Shown piece by piece: positions 17,079 to 25,366 of a DNA stretch of 64,000 bases (its first letter is position 1; each line of letters starts with the position of its first letter). The notes under the pieces are model-generated. The model worked only from the letters and a program-made list of their open reading frames with translations. It was not told the origin of the DNA and searched no databases. A program made the position numbers and the translations under genes. Source of the DNA: Geothrix sp. 21YS21S-2 (GTDB taxonomy: Bacteria > Acidobacteriota > Holophagae > Holophagales > Holophagaceae); the NCBI RefSeq assembly GCF_030846775.1, contig NZ_CP132910.1, positions 4,405,001-4,469,000 on the forward strand. The letters run 5' to 3'.

Positions 17079-18374
17079 TCACTCCGGCCGGTCCGCCGCC
17101 TTCCGGAGCAGGTAACCGCAGGCCGCGGCCCGGCCCACCGTGAGGGCCAGGGCGGCCGCCAGGGTGCCGCGCCAGTCCAGGACCAGGGCGAACAGCGTCA
17201 TGCCCAGGACCAGGACCGCGGTTTCCAGGGCGGTGGCGGTGGAGATCACCGACGTCCGGCCGGCCAGGATCCAGCGGGACCGCTGGAAGCTCAGCAGGTA
17301 CTCCATGGCCGGAAGCAGGATCAGGAGCCGCGCGGGGAGCAGGGCGAAGGGCAGCAGCCCGGGGCCCAGGCCCACCACCCGGCGGAACCACAGCGCCCCA
17401 AGCGGCGTGAGGACCACCGCCAGCATGAGGCCGGTGGCGCAGGCCGCCAGCAGGGCCGCCGCCCGGCGGACCTGGGCCTCGTTCCGCCCCTCCGTGCCGG
17501 TGAGCGCGACCCCCACCTCCTGGAAGGCGCTGCCGCCGCTCCGGAAGAAGAACACGAAGGAATGGACGACCGGCCATGCGGCCAGGCATTGCAGCGGGTC
17601 CCGGCCCCGGCCCAGGAAGAAGGTGAGCAGGGGCGCGTTGCTCATGGCGATGATCGAGGTCAGGGCGAGGGGGTAGTAGTACCGGGCCAGCTCCCCGAGA
17701 CTCGGGGCCGGGCCGCTTTCCCGCCCGGGGTCCAGGAGGTCCCGGACCACGTGGCGTGCCATCCAGCGACTCGCGGCGGCCTCCGCCACCACCCCGGAAC
17801 TGAGCGCCAGGGCGCCGATGCAGGCCCCCGGCAACCGGGTGCCCAGGGCCAGGCCGGCCGCGGCCAGGGACATGGTGGCGAGCCGGAGCACCGTTCCGTA
17901 GGCCACCCGGCGGGTCAGGCCGTTCCGCACCAGCAGGCCCTGGTGGAAGCGCCGGTAGCCGATCGCCGCGGGCCAGGGGGCCAGCAGGGCTGTGGCCAGA
18001 TTGGCCATGCGGGCAACCTCGGCCGGCAGCCCCAGCACCTGTTCCGCCAGAAAGCGGAACACCGGCGGCAGGGCCAGGAGGACCAGCAGGGCGGTGAGGG
18101 CGCCGTTGAGCAGGTAGGCGAAACGCCGCAGGGCCAGGAAGCTGGCCCGGTCCCGGGCCAGGGCCGTGGTGGCGGAGAGCAGCATGATGATGGGGGATTC
18201 AACCAGCCAGGCCAGGGAAAAGGACAGCCCGAAGGCCGCCAGGTTCTCCACCGGCCGGTCCAGCCGGGCCACGATGGCCGACAGGTACGGTCCCTCCGCG
18301 CCCATCATCAGCCAGGCGGCCGCGAGGGGCAGCCAGAAGGCCAGGATGTTCCGAAGGCGCGACGTTGAATCCAT
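17079..18374 (-). CDS. Multi-spanning membrane protein, possibly MATE/MVF-like (ANKH-like)
   Basis: A 431-residue integral membrane protein with about 12 predicted helices. The two-fold layout and segments such as EGPYLSAIVARL and PLALTSIIAMSNAPLLTFF recall the MOP flippase superfamily, especially bacterial homologues of the ankyrin-unrelated ANKH transporter. Substrate unknown. The ATG at 18374 has GGAGG only one base away, which is unusually close, so the exact start is uncertain. It is divergent from the lipoprotein gene at 18463. Confidence 0.6.
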   Translation of the reverse strand: MDSTSRLRNILAFWLPLAAAWLMMGAEGPYLSAIVARLDRPVENLAAFGLSFSLAWLVESPIIMLLSATTALARDRASFLALRRFAYLLNGALTALLVLLALPPVFRFLAEQVLGLPAEVARMANLATALLAPWPAAIGYRRFHQGLLVRNGLTRRVAYGTVLRLATMSLAAAGLALGTRLPGACIGALALSSGVVAEAAASRWMARHVVRDLLDPGRESGPAPSLGELARYYYPLALTSIIAMSNAPLLTFFLGRGRDPLQCLAAWPVVHSFVFFFRSGGSAFQEVGVALTGTEGRNEAQVRRAAALLAACATGLMLAVVLTPLGALWFRRVVGLGPGLLPFALLPARLLILLPAMEYLLSFQRSRWILAGRTSVISTATALETAVLVLGMTLFALVLDWRGTLAAALALTVGRAAACGYLLRKAADRPE

Positions 18375-18462
18375 TCCTCCAAGGTAGCCCGCCTGCGAAA
18401 AACCTGAGTCACGCCGTCCCTCCCCTCCGCTGTCTGAGGTGGATCTCAACGCGGGAGGCGTT

Positions 18463-20172
18463 ATGGAAACCAGAGCTGGGAGGCATTTCCGGACCGGCGC
18501 GCGAGGCCTTGGGCTCGCCGCGGTGGTCCTGCTGGCGGCGGGGTGCTCGGGGGGCGGCGGCGGGGGCACGCCCGTCACCCCTCCGGCCACCACCTACACC
18601 GTGACGTATTCCGGCAACGGAAACACCGGAGGCGCGGTTCCGGTGGACACCGGCGCCTACCTGCCGGGGGCCGCGGTCACGGTCCTCGGGAACACCGGGA
18701 ACCTCGTGAAGAGCGGCAGCGCCTTCGCAGGCTGGAACACGCTGGCGGACGGCACCGGGAGCACCTACCTCCAGGGGCAGACCTGCGCCATGGGCTCGGC
18801 CAACCTCACCTTCCACGCCCACTGGACCGTCAACCCGGTGAGCGGCAACGTGACCTATGACGCCAACGGCGCGACGGCCGGAAGCGTCCCGGTGGATGCC
18901 ACCACCTACGCGACGGGGCAGACCGTCACGGTGCTCGGGAACGCCGGGAGCCTCGCCTATGCCGGCTACACCTTCCTGGGCTGGCAGACCAAGGCGGACG
19001 GCTCCGGCACGGCCTACAAGCAGGGCCAGACCTTCACGAAGGGCTCCGGCAGCGTCACCCTCTACGCCCTGTGGGCGGGGGGCTACGCGTACGTGGCCAA
19101 CACCCTGGGCGGCTCGGGAGGCAGCATCTCCCAGTATTCCATCGGCCCCAACGGCGCGCTCACGCCCCTGTCCCCGGCGACGGTGTCGACGGCCGGGAAC
19201 AATCCCCGGTACCTCGCGGCCGATCCGCTGGGCAGGTACGTCTACGCGTCCAACGTGAGCAGCAACACCGTCGCCCAGTTCGCGGTGGGCGCGGACGGCT
19301 CCCTTGCGCCCATGGCCACGCCGACGGTCCTGATGGGGACCCTTGCCGGCGGCAAGCTCTACTATCCTTCGGCCCTCGCGGTCCATCCCGCGGGCTCCGA
19401 CGTCTATGTCCCCCTCCAGCAGGCCAGCGCCGTCAACCAGTACGCGGTGGGTTCCACCGGGGCCCTCGCGGCCCTGGCGCCGGCCACCGTCACCTGCGGG
19501 GACCCCGCGAACGGGCGCAACGGCCCCAACGCCGTCGCCATCGTCGCCGCGGGCACGTACGCCTATGCGGCCAACGGCGGCGCCAACACGGTATCCCAGT
19601 ACAAAATCAATGCCGACGGGACGCTGGCGGCGCTCAGCCCGTTCCTGGTGCCCTCCGGCGGCGTCAACGGGTCCGGCTCGGCCTTCGACGTGAAGACCGC
19701 CACCCTCGCCTCGGGCACGTACGTCTACGTCACGAACTATTTCGACGGCACCGTCGCCCAGTTCAGCGTCAACGCGTCCACCGGGCAGCTGACGCCCCTG
19801 AGCCCGGCCCTGGTGAAGGCGGGGACCTACGCCTTCACCCTGGCGATCCACCCCACGGGCAAGTTCGCCTACGTGGCGATCCTGACCGCCTCCAGCGCCG
19901 CGGTCGTCGCCCAGTACGCCATCGACCCGGCCACGGGGGCGCTCACCGCCATGGCCACCCCCACGGTCTCGGCGGGCGGGGCGGGCGCCGCCGTCATCAC
20001 GGTGGAGTCCTCGGGCCGGTTCGCCTACGCCACCAGCGGCGACACGGGGTGGGGCAGCTCCTCCGTGGCGCAGTACACCATCGACCAGGCCACGGGCGCG
20101 CTCACGCTCATGGCCAACCCGACGGTCCAGACGGGTTTCGCGCCCTCGGGCGTCGTCACCATCGGGAAGTGA
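18463..20172 (+). CDS. Lipoprotein with InlB-type B-repeats and a beta-propeller domain
   Basis: A 569-residue surface lipoprotein: signal peptide and lipobox LAAGC (C28). Two InlB B-repeat/Flg_new units follow (residues ~45-120 and ~125-200; each with a GAVPVD/GSVPVD block and FAGWNT/FLGWQT). A seven-bladed-like propeller follows (repeats of YAYVAN...VSQY-[KS]I-x-x-[DN]G-[AT]L), similar to YVTN/lactonase-family propellers. The last repeats end at residue 569. The ATG at 18463 has GGAGG upstream. Binding or adhesion is more likely than lactonase activity; that is inference from the B-repeats. Confidence 0.8.
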   Translation: METRAGRHFRTGARGLGLAAVVLLAAGCSGGGGGGTPVTPPATTYTVTYSGNGNTGGAVPVDTGAYLPGAAVTVLGNTGNLVKSGSAFAGWNTLADGTGSTYLQGQTCAMGSANLTFHAHWTVNPVSGNVTYDANGATAGSVPVDATTYATGQTVTVLGNAGSLAYAGYTFLGWQTKADGSGTAYKQGQTFTKGSGSVTLYALWAGGYAYVANTLGGSGGSISQYSIGPNGALTPLSPATVSTAGNNPRYLAADPLGRYVYASNVSSNTVAQFAVGADGSLAPMATPTVLMGTLAGGKLYYPSALAVHPAGSDVYVPLQQASAVNQYAVGSTGALAALAPATVTCGDPANGRNGPNAVAIVAAGTYAYAANGGANTVSQYKINADGTLAALSPFLVPSGGVNGSGSAFDVKTATLASGTYVYVTNYFDGTVAQFSVNASTGQLTPLSPALVKAGTYAFTLAIHPTGKFAYVAILTASSAAVVAQYAIDPATGALTAMATPTVSAGGAGAAVITVESSGRFAYATSGDTGWGSSSVAQYTIDQATGALTLMANPTVQTGFAPSGVVTIGK

Positions 20173-20181
20173 CGGGCACGG

Positions 20182-21450
20182 TCACGCCGCCAGCGCGCTC
20201 CTGAACAGCATCAGGTTGAGCACGATCACCACCGTGGCCACCGCCCACAGCATGCTCCCTCCCAGAAGGTCGTTGGCATGGCTGCCCATGACCTTCCGGG
20301 AGGACGTCAGGTACACCTGCAGCAGGATGGTGATCGGCAGCTGGATGCTCAGGACCATCTGCGAAAGGATGAGCATCCGGAAGGTGTCCGTCACGAAGAA
20401 CACGGCCAGGAGCGCGGGGACCAGCGTCACGAGGACCCCCGCGCGGCTGGAGGTGCCCCGCACGTCGAAGGGCTGGCCGAAGATGCCCGCGAAGATGGAG
20501 CCCCCGGCCATGGCCGCCGTGAGGGTGGAGGCCAGGCCGGCGCAGAGGAGCGCCACCGCGAAGATCGTCCCCGAGGCCGGGCCCACCATGGGGCGCAGCA
20601 TGGAGGCGGCCTGCTCCAGGGTGGTGACGGCGAGGTTGTGCCGGTGGAAGGTGGCGGCGGCCAGGAGGATCATGGCGCTGTTGATGGCCCAGCCGGCGCC
20701 CATGGAGAAGAGGGTGTCGAAGAGCTCGAACCGCAGGTGCCCGCGGATGGCCTCCTCCCCCTGCAGGTTCCACTGGCGGCTCTGGATGAACTCCGAGTGG
20801 AGGAACAGGTTGTGGGGCATCACCACCGCCCCCAGGATGCTCATGATCAGGACCATGGAACCCTGGCCGGCGGTGGGCCGCACCCAGCCCACCGCGGCCG
20901 CGGACCAGTGGGTGTGGACCATGGCCAGCTCGGCCAGGAAGGCCAGGCCGATGAGCGAGACGAAGCCCACCACGACCTTCTCCAGGACGCGGTAGGAGTT
21001 CCACAGCAGCAGGCCCGCCACCACGGCGGTGGTGAGGCAGGCGCCCACCTTGAGGGGGAGATGGAAGAGCATGCCCAGGGCGATGGCCCCGCCCAGGATC
21101 TCGGCGAAGGCCGTGGCGATGGCCGCCAGCACCGCCGTGCCCAGGACCGGGCGGGAGACCCAGGCGGGCGTGTGCCGGGTGGCGGACTCGGACAGGCACA
21201 GGCCCGTGACGATGCCCAGGTGCGCCGCGTTGTGCTGGAGCAGGATGAGCATCACCGTGGACAGGGTGACGATCCACAGGAGGGTGTAGCCGTGGGAGGC
21301 CCCCGCCGCCACGTTGGAGGCCCAGTTGCCGGGGTCGATGAAGCCCACGGTCACCAGCAGGCCCGGGCCCAGGTACCGCAGGGGGTTCCAGGCGCCGGGG
21401 CCCTCCGCCTTCAGGCGGAACCGGTTCTGGAGATCAGTTAAAATTTTCAT
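20182..21450 (-). CDS. mntH: NRAMP-family Mn2+/Fe2+ transporter
   Basis: A 422-residue proton-coupled divalent metal importer with 11 transmembrane helices. The metal-site motifs are intact: FIDPGNW in helix 1 and AVVMPHNLFLHSE in helix 6. It would import Mn2+ for peroxide defence, matching its neighbours oxyR and ahpCD. It is transcribed from its own promoter: 124 bp separate it from oxyR, with a palindrome over the likely -10 element. Its stop lies 9 bp from the convergent lipoprotein gene's stop. Confidence 0.93.
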   Translation of the reverse strand: MKILTDLQNRFRLKAEGPGAWNPLRYLGPGLLVTVGFIDPGNWASNVAAGASHGYTLLWIVTLSTVMLILLQHNAAHLGIVTGLCLSESATRHTPAWVSRPVLGTAVLAAIATAFAEILGGAIALGMLFHLPLKVGACLTTAVVAGLLLWNSYRVLEKVVVGFVSLIGLAFLAELAMVHTHWSAAAVGWVRPTAGQGSMVLIMSILGAVVMPHNLFLHSEFIQSRQWNLQGEEAIRGHLRFELFDTLFSMGAGWAINSAMILLAAATFHRHNLAVTTLEQAASMLRPMVGPASGTIFAVALLCAGLASTLTAAMAGGSIFAGIFGQPFDVRGTSSRAGVLVTLVPALLAVFFVTDTFRMLILSQMVLSIQLPITILLQVYLTSSRKVMGSHANDLLGGSMLWAVATVVIVLNLMLFRSALAA

Positions 21451-21524
21451 GCGGGTTGTCCTGGGGCTGAGGTCATCCTGGCAGAAGCTGGACGCCGGGT
21501 TGCCTTGGCGGCGCTGGAGAAAGA

Positions 21525-21572
21525 ATATCGAGATTGAGTCTCGATATCAATTAAATTATGTTCAATTCACAA
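21525..21572 (-). promoter_or_regulatory. mntH promoter with overlapping palindromic operator
   Basis: On the minus strand a -35-like TTGTGA (21567-21572) and a -10-like TGATAT (21544-21549) are separated by exactly 17 bp. A perfect 9-bp inverted repeat, ATATCGAGA-N5-TCTCGATAT (21525-21547), overlaps the -10. This geometry fits repression, for example by a MntR/DtxR- or Fur-family metal sensor; the regulator is not in the window. Confidence 0.6.
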
Positions 21573-21574
21573 AA

Positions 21575-22501
21575 TTATCGACCGCCGTCCGGATGCTTCC
21601 GGAAGGCGGCCGCCACCTCCGCCCCCACCTGCCGGAGGGAAGGGCCGGCGTAGGACCCCGGGCGCCAGGCCAGGGCCAGGGTGCGGAAGGGCACCGGCGG
21701 GGCCAGGGGCCGGAGGATCACCGTGGCCCTGGCGGCCTCGGTCCCGACGGCCAGGCGCGGCAGCAGCGTGATCCCCAGGCCGCCGGCCACCATGTGGACC
21801 AGGGTGGACAGGCTGGTGGCGCGGAACCCGAGCTCCTCCACCCGGGTGCGGCCGCAGGCGGCCAGGGCCTGGTGGCGGAGGCAGTGGCCGTCATCCAGCA
21901 GGAGGATGCGCTCGCCCTCCAGGGCCTCCAGGTCCAGGGGGCGCGTGCCCCGGGCCAGCCGGTGGCCCGCGGGCAGGCACACCTGGAAGGGGTCCTGTCC
22001 CAGGGGGAAGGTCTCGAGGTCGCCGAGGTCCGCTTCCAGGGCCAGCAGCGCGCCCTCCAGGCCGCCGTCCCGCAGTCCCGCGGTCAGGGTGGCGGTGGTG
22101 CCCTCGATCCAGATGGGCTGCAGGCGGGGGAACGCCGCCTGCAGGGCCGGCGTGAGAAAGGAAAGCACATAGGGCGCGAGCGTGGGGAGGATGCCCAGGC
22201 GCAGGGGCCCCGCCAGCGGATCCACGAAGGACCGGGCCTCCTGCGCCAGGTCCGACCCCTCCCTGAGCATGCGGCCCATGCGGACGAGCAGGGCCCGGCC
22301 CGGGGGCGTGACCCGCACGCCCCCCCGCCCCCGCTCGAAGAGGGTCACGCCTAGCGCCTCCTCCAGGGCGGCAACCTGGGCGCTGAGGGAAGGCTGGGCC
22401 ACGGCGCAGAGGTCCGCGGCCTTCCTGAAGCTGAGGTTCTCCGCCACGGCGAGGGCGTACTGCATCTGGCGGAGGGTGAAGGGAAGGGGGGCGGTGTCCA
22501 T
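21575..22501 (-). CDS. oxyR: Hydrogen-peroxide-sensing LysR-family regulator OxyR
   Basis: A 308-residue LysR-type regulator: N-terminal winged HTH (residues ~8-66), linker helix, then the sensor domain. The redox pair typical of OxyR is present in DDGHCLRHQALAAC (C207 and C216, nine residues apart as in E. coli C199/C208). An ATG at 22501 is chosen because AGGA lies 7 bases upstream; an ATG at 22507 is also possible. Both lie inside an OxyR-type operator, so autorepression is likely. Divergent from ahpC-ahpD and upstream of mntH. Confidence 0.9.
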   Translation of the reverse strand: MDTAPLPFTLRQMQYALAVAENLSFRKAADLCAVAQPSLSAQVAALEEALGVTLFERGRGGVRVTPPGRALLVRMGRMLREGSDLAQEARSFVDPLAGPLRLGILPTLAPYVLSFLTPALQAAFPRLQPIWIEGTTATLTAGLRDGGLEGALLALEADLGDLETFPLGQDPFQVCLPAGHRLARGTRPLDLEALEGERILLLDDGHCLRHQALAACGRTRVEELGFRATSLSTLVHMVAGGLGITLLPRLAVGTEAARATVILRPLAPPVPFRTLALAWRPGSYAGPSLRQVGAEVAAAFRKHPDGGR

Positions 22502-22536
22502 AGGCATATCCTATCACTTACATAGAATCGATATCT
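22500..22536. promoter_or_regulatory. OxyR binding site between oxyR and ahpC
   Basis: The region follows the tetrad layout of the OxyR consensus: ATAG-N7-CTAT-N7-ATAG-N7-(CTAT). Positions 22500-22514 give ATAG and CTAT perfectly, ATAG recurs at 22522 exactly 7 bp later, and the fourth element is degenerate (ATCT). It covers the oxyR start and lies about 75-110 bp upstream of ahpC, so one site can serve both genes. Confidence 0.72.
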
Positions 22537-22609
22537 TGGACCTGGGTTGCCGCCGGAGCGAAGCTGGTCAGGCGGAGCGATCCTGCTCCCCATCCCCAGA
22601 GGAAACCCC

Positions 22610-23137
22610 ATGCTGACCGTCGGCGACCACCTCCCCTCCTTCTCCCTCCAGGCCGTGACCGCCGGCAAGGAGTTCCAGACCCTCACCCACGAGAGCTTCG
22701 CCGGGCAGTGGAAGGTCCTCTTCCTCTGGCCCATGGACTTCACCTTCGTCTGCCCCACCGAGATCGCCGCCTTCGGGAAACGCAACGGCGACTTCCTGGA
22801 CCGGGATGCCCAGCTGCTGGGCGCCAGCACCGACACCCACTTCGTGCACCTGGCCTGGAGGAACCAGCACCCCGATCTCCAGGACCTCCCCTTCCCCATG
22901 CTGGCCGACACGAAGCGCGAGCTGAGCGCGGCCCTGGGCGTGCTGCACCGCACCGAGGGCGTGCCCCTGCGGGCCACGTTCGTCGTGGACCCCCAGGGCG
23001 TCATCCGCCACGTCAGCGTCAACGACCTGAGCGTCGGGCGCAGCGTGGAGGAGGTGCTGCGCGTGCTGGACGCCCTCCAGACCGATGAGCTCTGCCCCTG
23101 CAACTGGCGCAAGGGCGAAGCGACCCTGAAGGCGTGA
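22610..23137 (+). CDS. ahpC: Peroxiredoxin AhpC (AhpD-dependent type)
   Basis: A 175-residue thiol peroxidase reducing H2O2, organic peroxides and peroxynitrite. The peroxidatic Cys is C48 in FTFVCPTE. A C-terminal CPCNWRKG motif (about C162, C164) supplies resolving cysteines, as in mycobacterial AhpC that is recycled by AhpD. The ATG at 22610 has AGAGGA upstream. ahpD starts 2 bp after the stop. An OxyR site lies upstream, so peroxide induction is likely. Confidence 0.93.
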   Translation: MLTVGDHLPSFSLQAVTAGKEFQTLTHESFAGQWKVLFLWPMDFTFVCPTEIAAFGKRNGDFLDRDAQLLGASTDTHFVHLAWRNQHPDLQDLPFPMLADTKRELSAALGVLHRTEGVPLRATFVVDPQGVIRHVSVNDLSVGRSVEEVLRVLDALQTDELCPCNWRKGEATLKA

Positions 23138-23139
23138 CC

Positions 23140-23679
23140 ATGGCGACCCTCGAAACCCTCCCCGGCTACGCCCGGGACCTCAAGCTCAACCTCCAGGCCG
23201 TGCTCGGCGACTCCCCCCTGGACATGGCCCAGCGCCTGGGCACCGCCCTCGCTTCCGCCGCCGCCTCGCGCAATGCGGACCTGGTGCGGGAACTCCGGGC
23301 CCGGACCCTCGAGGCCGCCGGCGAAGCGGTGGTGGAGGACGCGCTGGCCGCGGCGGCCCTCATGGGCATGACGAACATCGTCTACCGCTTCCGCCACCTG
23401 GTGGGCAAGGAGAGCTACGCGCAGCTTCCGGTGCGCCTGCGCATGAACCGCATCGCCCGCACCGCCGGTCCCAGGCTGGACTTCGAACTGTTCTGCCTGG
23501 CGGTGAGCGCCGTGAACGGCTGCGAGACCTGCGTGCGGGCCCATGAGCGGGCCCTCGTGGAGGGGGGCCTCTCCGAGGCCCAGGTCTTCGAAGCCGTGCG
23601 CATCGCGGCCACGGTTCACGGGCTGGCGGTGGCCTTCCAGCCCGGCCTGGACCCCGCGGGGGAGATCAGTCCGGCGTAG
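23140..23679 (+). CDS. ahpD: Alkyl hydroperoxide reductase AhpD
   Basis: A 179-residue all-helical CMD/AhpD protein that re-reduces AhpC. The catalytic motif NGCETCVRAHE is present (C128, C131, H135), as is the upstream Glu (E116). The length and position directly behind ahpC match the mycobacterial pair. The ATG at 23140 follows the ahpC stop by 2 bp. Its 3' end overlaps the convergent M64 peptidase gene by 14 bp. Confidence 0.92.
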   Translation: MATLETLPGYARDLKLNLQAVLGDSPLDMAQRLGTALASAAASRNADLVRELRARTLEAAGEAVVEDALAAAALMGMTNIVYRFRHLVGKESYAQLPVRLRMNRIARTAGPRLDFELFCLAVSAVNGCETCVRAHERALVEGGLSEAQVFEAVRIAATVHGLAVAFQPGLDPAGEISPA

Positions 23680-25162
23680 GGTGGCGCGGCCCGGGGTTCG
23701 CTGCGACCTCGAGGTGGTCGGCCTCGATGACCGGCAGACGGACCAGGAAGGAGACGGGGCGGCTGCCATCCAGGCGGCTGCCCTGGATCCGGTCGGTCGC
23801 CTCGGCATGCTGGAACTCCCCGCGCAGGAGGGTGGGGTCTTCGATTCCCGCGCGGAACAGCATCCGGCCCTCCGGGTCCACGGCGGAGACCGTCCAGGCG
23901 GGAGTGTCCGGTTCGGCGGGCAGCGGCAGGTCGACGATCGTCTCGCCCGCCACCTGGAAGCCCGCGGGGGTCCGGATCACCTGGACGACCCGGTGCCGGG
24001 CCGGCAGGACGTCCGCCTGGACGGAAGCTCCGCCGCTGGTCCAGGTGCGGACGTCGGCTAGGCGGTCCGCGCCGGTGCGCACCAGGGGCGTGGCGTCCAC
24101 CACCCGGGCGCTCACCTGATGGGTGCCCGCCGGAAGGGTGAGCCGGTCGCCCGTACCGGCGGCCTCTCCATCCACGGTCCATGCGATCCGGAACGTGTCG
24201 GGCAGGGGGACCGGGCGGGTGAGGGTGAGGGTTCCGCCGTCCGCGGTGAGGGTGTCCACGGGGCGCACCTGGTTGTAGATGCTTCGGACGATGGCCTCGC
24301 TGCACACCTCGCAGAAGGTGTCCGTGAGGCATCGCATGCGGCAGGACGGGCGGGGGCGGAAGACGCCGGTGTCGTGATAGTAGGCGCCCTCGAAGAGCCC
24401 CAGGTCCGGACAGAAGGCGGGCGTCGGCAGGGGCGTGCCGGGGTTGATCCAGGCGGCCCACTTGATGGAGCCCGGCTGGGCGGTGACATTGGGGAAGGCC
24501 TCCAGGGAAGCGGGCAGGGGGCTGGTGTCGCCGCAGGCGTACTCGTCGGCCAGGCCGCCGAAGGCATGGCCGAACTCGTGCAGCGCAATGGCGCAGGAGG
24601 CGGGATTGGCGGAGAAGACGGGGATGGTTCCACCGGAACCGCCGTAGTTCGTGTCGTTCACCAGGACCAGCACCCGGGTGCACTCGGGCGCCCGGGCCAG
24701 GGCCACGGCCAGGGCCCGGGCATTGTCCACCACCAGGAGGCGGTAGTCCGGAGCCTGCCCGGCGGGGTTGGCGTTCTGGAAGGTGGCCCCGAGGACCGTG
24801 GCCCGGGGGGTGCCCAGGCCATGCATCCCGTTGGCCGCGCCGTCCTCCGCGGAGACCAGGTGGACCAGCTTGATGTTGAAATAGTTTGCGTAGTTGGAGA
24901 AGGGAGCGGTCTGGCGGAAGGCGGCGAGCCAGGCCCGGGCATCCTGGGTGAGCTTGGCCTGGTCCGCTTCGCGGTAGCCGTCGCCCAGGAGAACCAGGTT
25001 GATGCGGTTCGCGGGGTCGCCGGAGACCTGCAGGGCCTCGACCGGGGCGGAAAGGCTGGCTTCCGTCAGGGGCACCGGGCCCGGCGCGGAGGATCCTCCC
25101 CCGCACGCCGTGAGGCAGAGGAGCGCGACGGCGGCCAGGGCGGCCTTGGGGGTCCGGTTCAT
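23666..25162 (-). CDS. M64 (IgA-peptidase-like) metallopeptidase lipoprotein
   Basis: A 498-residue secreted zinc peptidase. Signal peptide with lipobox LTAC (C20). An N-terminal region with the M64 core motif LLGDGY (about 58-63) follows, then the zinc site HEFGHAFGGLADEY (H195, H199, with the extended Asp). A C-terminal beta domain (about 310-498) probably binds or positions substrate. Members cleave extracellular proteins; the target here is unknown. The ATG at 25162 has GAGG upstream. The gene is divergent from a CHRD lipoprotein. Confidence 0.85.
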   Translation of the reverse strand: MNRTPKAALAAVALLCLTACGGGSSAPGPVPLTEASLSAPVEALQVSGDPANRINLVLLGDGYREADQAKLTQDARAWLAAFRQTAPFSNYANYFNIKLVHLVSAEDGAANGMHGLGTPRATVLGATFQNANPAGQAPDYRLLVVDNARALAVALARAPECTRVLVLVNDTNYGGSGGTIPVFSANPASCAIALHEFGHAFGGLADEYACGDTSPLPASLEAFPNVTAQPGSIKWAAWINPGTPLPTPAFCPDLGLFEGAYYHDTGVFRPRPSCRMRCLTDTFCEVCSEAIVRSIYNQVRPVDTLTADGGTLTLTRPVPLPDTFRIAWTVDGEAAGTGDRLTLPAGTHQVSARVVDATPLVRTGADRLADVRTWTSGGASVQADVLPARHRVVQVIRTPAGFQVAGETIVDLPLPAEPDTPAWTVSAVDPEGRMLFRAGIEDPTLLRGEFQHAEATDRIQGSRLDGSRPVSFLVRLPVIEADHLEVAANPGPRHPTPD

Positions 25163-25366
25163 GGGGCCTCGGATGGGGGAATTCCAAACCTTTACCCCTA
25201 AGGGATCGGCAGGCCCCTCCGGACCTCCGTCACAACCGATCGACCGGATGGGTCGCCATCGGTGGACCGGATCTGTCTCCCCGGTCCTTCCGGATGCATT
25301 GTTCAACGTCCACAGCAACGGCCGTGGGTGAAAAAACCGGCAGTCACGTTCCATCCAGGAGGACCT

